A stretch of 64,000 bases of DNA from assembly GCA_029204225.1 (NCBI GenBank), contig CM055107.1, positions 9,793,472-9,857,471 of the forward strand, in the 5' to 3' direction. Source of the DNA: Diphasiastrum complanatum. Lineage: Eukaryota; Streptophyta; Lycopodiopsida; Lycopodiales; Lycopodiaceae. Below the pieces are notes generated by a model. The model saw only the letters and a list, made by a program, of their open reading frames with translations, did not search any database and was not told the origin of the DNA. Position 1 is the stretch's first letter, and each line of letters starts with the position of its first letter. The position numbers were made by a program, and so were the translations under genes. Below, piece after piece: positions 56,700 through 64,000 of the stretch.

Positions 56700-57466
56700 G
56701 TAAATGAATCTACCTACAGTAAATCAATATGAATAGATCTAGCATTCCTTACTTTTGTAATGTTAATGTCGCATTGAAAAATCGTCCCGCCTCATATTTC
56801 ACTATAAGCATACAGTGATTTCAAAAGTTTTGCCTCTCCCGCTTCAGTTTTTGCATTGAGCACACCAAGATATTTAGTCTTAAAGCTCTAGTCCCAAATT
56901 TGGGAACAAGCATGAAGAGAAGTTATTACATCTCATGCTAAACTAACTATTGTCTGAAGTTAACCATACTAGTTAAACGTCGGGCAAGGCCGAAAACTCG
57001 AAAAACGGCGACCAGAAGTTACTGATTTGCATTCTCTCTCTACGTAGCCTCTCTCTAAAGTGAAATTTCTTAAAGGGCCCATTTTGAGCCCATATTTCCC
57101 CTAATGGCTTTTGAGCTCATGTCTGCACAAACGCAAGGGACCTGCCCAAATGCGAAGACCAAAGCTTCGAGGACTAAAGGATACCCAAAGATGAAGGTCA
57201 CTATGTTTGTGGATTAAAGAACACTCAAACGTGAAGACAAATGCAAAGGTAAAATGTTCGTGGACCCAAAGAAGCTCAATGACAAAGCTGAAGGTCAAAG
57301 AAGACACGAAGACCGAAGGCGGTGGATCTTCACGCTCCAAGTACAGAGGAAATCAGAAAAGTACCAGAAGGACGTACCCCTCTACGGATAATGCTGAAGT
57401 CAATCTGGATACGATTAGAATGTGCTTAATCAGTAGTTCTTGTAATCTCAGATTAGATCAAACCCT
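56700..57466. other. upstream region of transposase-like gene, with TIR-like end
   Basis: At 57,069-57,106 the sequence TTCTTAAAGGGC...TTTCCCCTAATG closely resembles the right-hand terminus of the MITEs at 57.5 and 62.6 kb. 57,110-57,466 is purine-rich with loosely repeated AAAGATGAAGG/GAAGACCAAAG words, probably decayed gag sequence of the copia fragment that follows. Confidence 0.45.
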
Positions 57467-57843
57467 CATTAGAGGAGTTCTAAATCCAGTAAAGACCCTT
57501 TGTAAAGATTCTTTTTATATTTTTTCTTAAATTTTTCTTACACATGGACCAATCAAAACACTCAAATTTGAAATCTACGTAACGTAACTTTTTGAGTCCA
57601 CATTTTGATTCCACACTAAAAATGACATAACTTTTAGTGGTAAGTCCAAATTGAGCGGAGTTTGGTGCATTGGAAAGCGCTCAACAAGGGCTTTCCAATG
57701 ATATGTTACATGACATACTTATGAGATATGATTAAAAATTTATGGCAAGTCAAAAGTATTAGTGTTATAATATTTTAATAATATAAAAGATGTCTTGCAT
57801 AAATTCTTAAAGGGTCTTTTTGGAGCTCAAAACTCCCCTAATG
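57467..57843 (+). mobile_element. MITE, copy A (377 bp)
   Basis: It begins CATTAGAGGAGTTCTAAATC and ends GAGCTCAAAACTCCCCTAATG. The imperfect terminal inverted repeats extend about 40 bp (shared AAGACCCTTT). The inside is AT-rich and non-coding. The second copy at 62,555-62,932 is in reverse orientation and about 90% identical by eye. No clear target duplication. It may be a non-autonomous derivative of the element ending at 57,106. Confidence 0.85.
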
Positions 57844-57879
57844 TTTACTCTCCATCTATATAATCAGATTGAAAATAAG

Positions 57880-58960
57880 AAAATCAGTTGAACAATGATA
57901 GAGATCAAAGACTAGAAGATGTTCTATTCGTACCCACACTGTAACAAGACTTGTTCTCAGTTGCAAGAATAGTAGACATTGGGATGTGTGTGACGTTTTC
58001 AAATGAAACATGCAATGTTGTTGATGCCAGCACCAACACACTGATTGCACAAGGTAGACGAAAGGGCAGCTTGTATCACCTGAAGGTACACCTGCCGACA
58101 GATCAAGCACATCAAGCTCATGAATCTACAGATGTTCTATGGCACAGGAGACTCTGCCACATGAACTCAATGACAGTGTATTAAACAAGCCAGCATGGAA
58201 CTGTAACAGAGGTAAGTATCACGAATGCAATGAATTCGACAACCTGTGATGTGTGCATGAAAAAAAAGATGTCCCGAACTCTTTTCTCCAAATACTCCTA
58301 CAGAACAACAAAGATTCTGGAGCTGGTACATTCGAACATTTGTGGACCTTTTCGACGTGATCTCAATAGGAGGCTCGAAAAACTACGTCACCTTCATTGA
58401 CGACTATAGCAAGTTCACAAGAGTCTACTTCATTCACAACTAGTCGGAAGCACTTGACAAGTTCACAGAATATATGAACTGGATAGAAAGATGCATAGAA
58501 AGCACACTGAGGTAGATCAGAACTGATCGTGGTGGAGAATACATCTTGAACCACTTCAGCAACTTCTGCAAAGATTGAGGAATCCTTCACAGAAGGACGC
58601 ATCCTATACACCACAACACAACGGTGTTGCTGAAAGGAAGAACAAGACACTCATGGAAGCCACAAGGTGCATGATGGCCTACTCGAAGGCAACAAGAGTG
58701 CTATAGGCTAAAGCAGTAGCTACAGCCACCTATATCTAGAAAATGATAGGCAAATCTAGTGTTCCACACACGACACCACATGAACTATGGTGGGGTAGAA
58801 AGCTCAATCTGATGCACGTTCAGATATTTAGCTATGCAACTTATGCACATGTTCCTAGTAAGCTTTGAAAGAATCTCGATGAGAAAGTCAAACTAGGATA
58901 CCTCGTTGGGTATGACAACCATTCGTCATACTACAAGATCTAAATATCTCCACTGTGTGG
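57880..58960 (+). pseudogene. copia pre-integrase/integrase fragment
   Basis: It reads GMCVTFSNETCNVVDASTNT and KGSLYHL, then DVLWHRRLCHMN, a Cys pair (TCDVCMKKKMS) and an integrase core with NGVAERKNKTLMEATR near 58,620, ending YDNHSSYYKI. Numerous frameshifts and stops. No gag zinc knuckle or RT. It faces the opposite way from the next copia fragment and is related to it. Confidence 0.8.
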
Positions 58961-58999
58961 AGTTTACAAGATAGCTAAACGCAGAATCACAAGACTAGT

Positions 59000-59345
59000 T
59001 AACGCTAATCAACTAATCAGTTACTCTCCATCGTTGCTAATCATTTCAGCTAGGTGTGAAGTCTATGACTCCAAGCTTGTTGAGCTGCCAGCTGGTAGCA
59101 CGAAAGATTTTCCTTCGTTTGTTTCATTTCCTTCGTTTGCTTTCGTTCATTTTGTTTCTTTCGTATCTTTTCGTTTTGTGTCCCTTTGTGGTTTGTGGTC
59201 ATGGAGGTATGTTTATGATTCACGAATGATTCGCAAATCATTCGTCCTTCGAGTCAAGGGATGTTGACTTTCGCGAATTGTTCTCATTCGACTTTCGCTT
59301 CGTGTTCGTGTTGTGGTAAAGTTGCAGGAGTTCACCATTTTTGAC
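59000..59345 (-). repeat. start of a copia 3' LTR (right edge only)
   Basis: On the minus strand the purine run TTCAAGAGGGAG (ending at 59,346) is followed by TGTCAAAAATGGTG, as expected for polypurine tract then 3' LTR. The left edge near 59,000 is a guess. Inside are repeated TTTCGTT/TTCGTTTG words (59,108-59,175). Confidence 0.55.
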
Positions 59346-62290
59346 ACTCCCTCTTGAACCTTGCAGCTTTGCACATTTAATTCAATTGTCTTTCTTTGCT
59401 TGGCAAATAGTGGCTTGTCGAGCGGCTTTGTGAGCAAATCTGCAATCATGTCTTCTGATTTTATATACTGGACCTAGAGTTCTCCTTTTGAGATTAGATC
59501 TTGAATTTGATGTTACTTCAGAGGTATTTGTTTTGTCTTTGAATGAAAGACATGATCCTGGGACAGATAGATGGCACTTTGAGAGTCCATCATCATCGTG
59601 CTTGGCCCTTCTTGTGGTATCCCGATTGCCTCCAATATCATCTGCAGCCACATTACTTCATTCGCCACCTTTGAAGTTGCGATGTATTCAGCTTCGCAAG
59701 AGGATTGAGCCACCAAGGTTTGCTTTTTACATATCCAGCTGATTGTAGCTCCGCACGCTATGGTACATCCTCCAGTTATGGACTTGTTGTCATCTTTGCA
59801 GCTCGCCCAGCTTGCATCACTGTAGTAGTGCAGCTCGAATCCTTTTTTTTCGTTTTTAGCTCTGTAGGTTAATCTTATATTCTGAGTACCCTTCTAATAC
59901 TGAAGGATTCGTTTTGCCATTTGCCAATGTCCCATGCCAAGATTGGAAGAGAATTGGCTCAAGGCAAAAACAGAGAAAGCCAGATCGGGTCTAGTACAAA
60001 TTGTGAGGTACATCAGACTACCGATTAAGTTTTGGTAGGGTATACCTGCCATCTTCTGTTCTTCCTCTTCCATTTTTGGGCAATCTTGCTTCGTGAGCTT
60101 GGCTCCAGCTATCATTGGTGTGGCCTTTTCCTTGCAGTCCATCATGTGATACTACCTGAGCACGTTTATGGCGTATTCTGATTGACTCAAGTGCATTTTG
60201 CCCTTTGTTCGATCTCTTCTGATCTCCAACCCAAGGCACTTTGTTGCTTCTCCAAGATCTATGATCTCGTAACTTTGAGAAATCTGACTCTTCGTGTCTT
60301 TGATCAGCATCAAGGAATTTCCTATCTTTAGGAAATAGATAGTCAATATCACAAAATATTTTCCTAATCTTTTCATAAGACATTACAGTCCGGCTGTGTA
60401 GGATTGAAATCTAGAGACTTCAGAAGACCATCGAGCTTCTTATACCAAGCTCGTGATGCCTGTTTTAGACCATAGATGCATCTTTGCAACCGACAGACAT
60501 ATTGTCGATTGTCGGGGCCTTCAAGACCTTCAGGCTGCTTCATGAAGATTTTCTCCTCTAGATCTCCATGGAGAAAGGCTGTTTTCATATCAATCTGGTG
60601 AATTTTCAAATTGTGTTGTGTGGCGTATGCAAGGAGTAGTCGTATGCTTGTCATCTTGACCATCGACGAATATGTGTCAAAATAATCAACACCATATCTC
60701 TACGTGTAGCCCTTTGCGACAAGCCTTGCTTTGTAGCGACCAATGGTGTCCTCTGATTTCATCTTTTTCTTGTATACCCACTTGCAATCGACTGTTTTTC
60801 TGTTTTCTGACAGTGGCTCTAATGTCCATGCCTCGTTTTGCCTCATCGACTCGATCTTCTCTTACATTGCCTACTTCCAGAATTCTCCCTCTGGACTCTG
60901 AATAGCTTCTTTGTATGTTGTTGGCTCTTCAGTAAAGCTGTAGTACTCGAACTGTGTGTCTTCACTCCATTGAAGATTGTCAGAGTAGTGGTCTAAAGGT
61001 CTTCTCTGTATTGTTCACCTTCTAGGTTCATTTCGTCGTTGCTCAAACATATCTTGTTCGTGGGGTTGATCCTCTGCTTCCTACTACTCTGGAGTTTGCG
61101 GCTCTACATTCTGATTTGATGTCTGTCCTCGATCTCCCTCTTGAATAGGCAGCATTGTGAAGATCTCATGGCCTCTTTCGTCTTTCAGTCCAGGGAATGT
61201 GGACTCATCGAACTTCACATCTCTTCTCAAAACAACCTTCTTCGTGGTTAGAGTCTGTACACTTGTGTTCCGTTTGAGTAGTCGACCATGATTGTTTGCT
61301 CTGATTTGTCATCGAGCTTGCTTCTTTTCTCTTTTGGAATGTGGGTATATACTACACATCCGAACACACGTACGTATGATAGATCAGGCTTTCTACCTGT
61401 TCACATTTCATACGACGTCTTGTTATCCATCGTTGTCGTGTTGATCTGTTCTGTAGGTGTACAGCTGCAGCTATTGCCTCTGCCCAAAATTGACTTGGCA
61501 ATTGAGCCTGTGCCATCATGCATCTGGCTCCTTCGACTAGCATTCTATTTCTTCTTTCTGCAACACCGTTGTATTTTGGTGTGTATGCAGGAGTGGACTG
61601 GTGTTCGATCTCCTGTTTTTCGCAGAATTTTGAGAATTCTTTGCTTTTGTATTCACTCCGTTGTCAGATCTAAGGATCTGTATCCTTTTCAAGTTGTGTC
61701 GCTCTGCAAATGCCACAAACTTCTTGAAGAAATCAAACACTTCGGATTTCTTTTTTAAATAGTAGATCGTGGTCATTTGGCTATAATCATCTACAAACAT
61801 CAGAAAATACCTCGAACTTGAGAGCGAATCCATTTTCATCGGTCCACAGACATCAGAGTGGACAAGCTCAAGAACTTCCTTGGTTCTTCTTCCCTCATGC
61901 GTGAATGGATTGCGCCGGGAACCACGACTTAGCTTCCCAGCCTTCGACTCTTGCCATCCAAACCCACTTGCCATACAAGCAGCCAACTCGCCAACAACGA
62001 TCAGACTTAACCAACTTAAAGTTCCGAAAACCAACATTGAGATCCAACCTGGCGCCGTGCCAGATCGGGGGTCCCGATGTGGGTGACTTCCCTCCAAGCA
62101 AGCCGCCCGACGTACTGACAAGCTTCACAGAACTCAGTTTCTGGCTTTGAAATCTTGAGACTTGTGACTATGTCTTTTCTACTCATGTCATACAGGCTCC
62201 GCATGTTCAAATGATACATTCTCCTATAAGAAGAGGGTGGAGAGAGGGTGGCATGTCTTGTCATGATGCTTTGTTCTTCCATGATAAGGA
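59346..62290 (-). pseudogene. copia pol (pre-integrase to RNase H), broken
   Basis: In order on the minus strand: pre-integrase MYHLNMRSLYDMS and CEACQY (62,130), a 198-bp foreign insert, RRNPFTHEGRR, integrase LVHSDVCGPM, FVDDYSQM and LRSDNGV, NGVAERRNRMLVEGARCMMA, RT IHQIDMKTAFLHGDLEE and YGLKQASRAWY, the RNase H region YSDASWAS and SSCEAEYIA, then DLLTKPLD. The YVDD box is destroyed (TIYFLKIGNS stands in its place) and there are several stops. Gag is missing because the element breaks off at about 62,290. It is Tork/Tnt1-like by motif content. Confidence 0.88.
61914..62111 (-). repeat. 198-bp insert shared with 27,765-27,962
   Basis: It interrupts the copia frame between CEACQY and RRNPF. 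On the minus strand it begins GTCGGGCGGCTTGCTTGG and ends CGTGGTTCCCGGC, and is nearly identical over its length to the last repeat unit of the GC-rich block at 27.8 kb, also 198 bp. Ends GTCGGG/CCCGGC could be a 6-bp imperfect inverted repeat. Confidence 0.8.
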
Positions 62291-62554
62291 GCATTTAAGG
62301 GGTCCACCTAATCATGTCACCCATCCCATTCATTATCCATGCACCATAAAACATTTTGTCATATGGTTAGTGGTAGTTATACATGTAACAAAAATTTATG
62401 TCATGATAGATATGAGCTTAATGCATGTTGAGATTTAGAGGTAGTGGATGTAAAGTAGTATAAGAGTTTAACTAGTGATGTCTATAGATAAATAATTATT
62501 CGAACAGTATGTAAGATGGCTAATGCATGTTTCTATAACTCATTTTTGTTCAGT
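62291..62554. other. spacer
   Basis: No gene recognised between the truncated copia fragment and the second MITE. Confidence 0.4.
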
Positions 62555-62932
62555 CATTAGAGGAGTTTTGAGTTCCAAAAAGACCCTTTAAGAATTCGTG
62601 CAAGATGCTTTTTTTATTATTAAAATATTATAACACTAATACTTTTGACTTGCCATAACTTTCTAATCGTAGCTCAAAAGTATGTCAACTAACATATCAT
62701 TGGAAAGTCCTTGTCGAGCGCTTTCCAATGCACCAAACTCTGCTAAATTTAGACTTGCCACTAAAAAGTTATGCCATTTTTAGTATGGAATCAAAATGTG
62801 GACTCAAATAGTTACATTACGTAGATTTCAAATTTGAGTGTTTTGATTGGTGTATGTGTAAGAAAAATTTGAGAAAAAATATAAAAGAAATCTTTACAAA
62901 GGGTCTTTTTTGGATTTAGAACTCCTCTAATG
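62555..62932 (-). mobile_element. MITE, copy B (378 bp)
   Basis: Reverse-orientation partner of 57,467-57,843, with the same termini (CATTAGAGGAGTTTTGAG ... CTAAATCC/AACTCCTCTAATG type) and central sequence. Together the two form 377-bp inverted repeats around 4.7 kb of copia sequence. Confidence 0.85.
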
Positions 62933-64000
62933 GAAAGTGACAATTTCAATTTTCAAAGATAGCTTTATATGTTGATTGGAATCATATCTTTTTGTTTGTT
63001 GGAACCTTGAGGGATCTCCTCTCCCGCAACTAGGTGTTCCAGTAAGCTATTCAATAGAGGGGTAAATCTAAATGAGCTATATTATTCATGTTTGTTCCTA
63101 GCTAGGATGGTGTGTTGCAACTACCCTAATAGCACAACCTCACTCCTATGTTCCCAAGGAGGCTAAGATGAGTTTTCCCCTTGATTCTTAACAATTATGC
63201 ATTTATCACAGAGGAACAATGCACGATAATACAATACATATTCTAAAATATGCTTATGATTATTCAACTTTAGCTACAGTCCGTAGCATAACAATCAGTC
63301 CGTAGCATAACAATCATTCGAAAGTCTCATTGTCTCAATAGCATATTCAGTTATTACATTGAATCAACAAGCAACAAGCTACACTTAAAATATAAGTGTA
63401 CCATCATAGATGCAGATTTTAGGCAGCAAAAGTTAACTATGTGGTAGACCTTTATTGGACTAGCTCAAAGATCTCGCACATGTGAGAGCGCATCTACGAG
63501 ATCTCACCTTCAAAACTCATAGCACAAAAGAAAATCGAAGGCTTTTGGAAAATACATATGAAAGCTTCTAGAAGGTCACATATGAAGTAATTATAAAATA
63601 CAAGCCATCTTGAACCTACAAATGTATTTAATAAAGGTGACACATTATGAGGGTTCTTTTCATGTGGTGTGGCACTCCGGAGGTGTCTTCTAGGACATCT
63701 TATGACAAGAGCACTCGATACGCCTAGTATGTCAACTTGCAACCTCCATGCTTATGCATGAAGATGGTGGGAGATGAAGGAGAGTGAAAATAATTCAAGA
63801 GCTTGCATGACAACATGTGAGCATCCCTGTGCCCAGCGATGTCAACTTGCAACCTCCATGCTTATGCATGAAGATGGCGGGAGATGAAGAGGAGAGTGAA
63901 AATAATTCAATAGCTTTCATGACGACATGTTAACATCCTCCCTCTACCAACAGTCTTATCTTATTACTTTTTATGCACATATGCACATAGCCACAAAAGG
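62933..64000. other. spacer with two local tandem duplications
   Basis: No gene supported. A 19-bp segment (CAGTCCGTAGCATAACAAT) is duplicated head to tail at 63,277-63,314. A segment of about 110 bp beginning TGTCAACTTGCAACCTCC is duplicated at 63,729-63,838 and 63,839 to about 63,942, with a few differences. A CACATGTGAG word near 63,478 recalls the local LTR families. Confidence 0.6.

Overview
The window is nuclear DNA from a land plant. It holds one intact multi-exon plant gene, spliceosomal introns of about 90-140 bp, plant-type Ty1/copia and Ty3/gypsy retroelements primed by initiator-Met-like or Athila-like sites, AATAAA signals, long CT microsatellites and AT-rich spacers. The short introns, a ParB-DNA methyltransferase gene family and an R2-like LINE suggest an early-diverging lineage (liverwort or other bryophyte) more than an angiosperm. 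That placement is inference from memory of the families.

Layout. 1-2.8 kb: a broken copia integrase/reverse transcriptase (RT) fused in frame to a gypsy integrase. 2.97-3.4 kb: a 25-bp minisatellite with a 99-bp higher-order period. 4.3-6.5 kb: an unrecognised broken coding region. 6.5-8 kb: LTR-like or leader-like DNA ending in a perfect hairpin. 8-10.4 kb and 16.0-16.8 kb: a decayed gene for a ParB-like domain joined to a beta-class DNA methyltransferase, split by a complete young LTR element (10,455-16,025, TSD ttaca). That element carries a 1030-codon gag-like ORF and no pol. 17.7-20.7 kb: copia remnants. 20.7-23.4 kb: spacer with a microsatellite and a SINE-like insertion. 23.4-26.05 kb: an apparently complete HKT/TrkH cation transporter gene (three exons). 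26.7-28.0 kb: a GC-rich repeated block. 28-31.6 kb: AT-rich spacer with a tRNA-Leu-like relic.

31.6-46 kb is a nest of retroelements: two copies of one non-autonomous copia family (31.6-35.9 and 36,977-40,818; the second complete with TSD ctttc), another LTR, and an Athila-like gypsy 5' region that the second copy interrupts and that itself abuts a copia gag. 47-48 kb: a further copia relic. 48.5-50.6 kb: a LINE with a restriction-like endonuclease-type C-terminus. 51.2-51.7 kb: a histone H3-sized and H3-like frame with one internal stop. 53.1-54.0 kb: an unrecognised two-exon gene. 54.3-56.7 kb: a decayed intron-containing transposase-like gene. 57.5-62.9 kb: two inverted copies of a 377-bp MITE flanking two opposed copia fragments, one of which carries a 198-bp insert shared with the GC-rich block at 27.8 kb.

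How the genes relate: only the HKT gene looks like an intact host gene, and its expected role is plasma-membrane Na+/K+ transport. Almost everything else is mobile DNA in various states of decay. The items most worth a second look are the ParB-methyltransferase gene, the H3-like frame, the gag-only element with its long unidentified C-terminal region, and a conserved non-RT module found just after the integrase region in several copia derivatives. Coordinates of decayed features are approximate because frames were stitched by eye.
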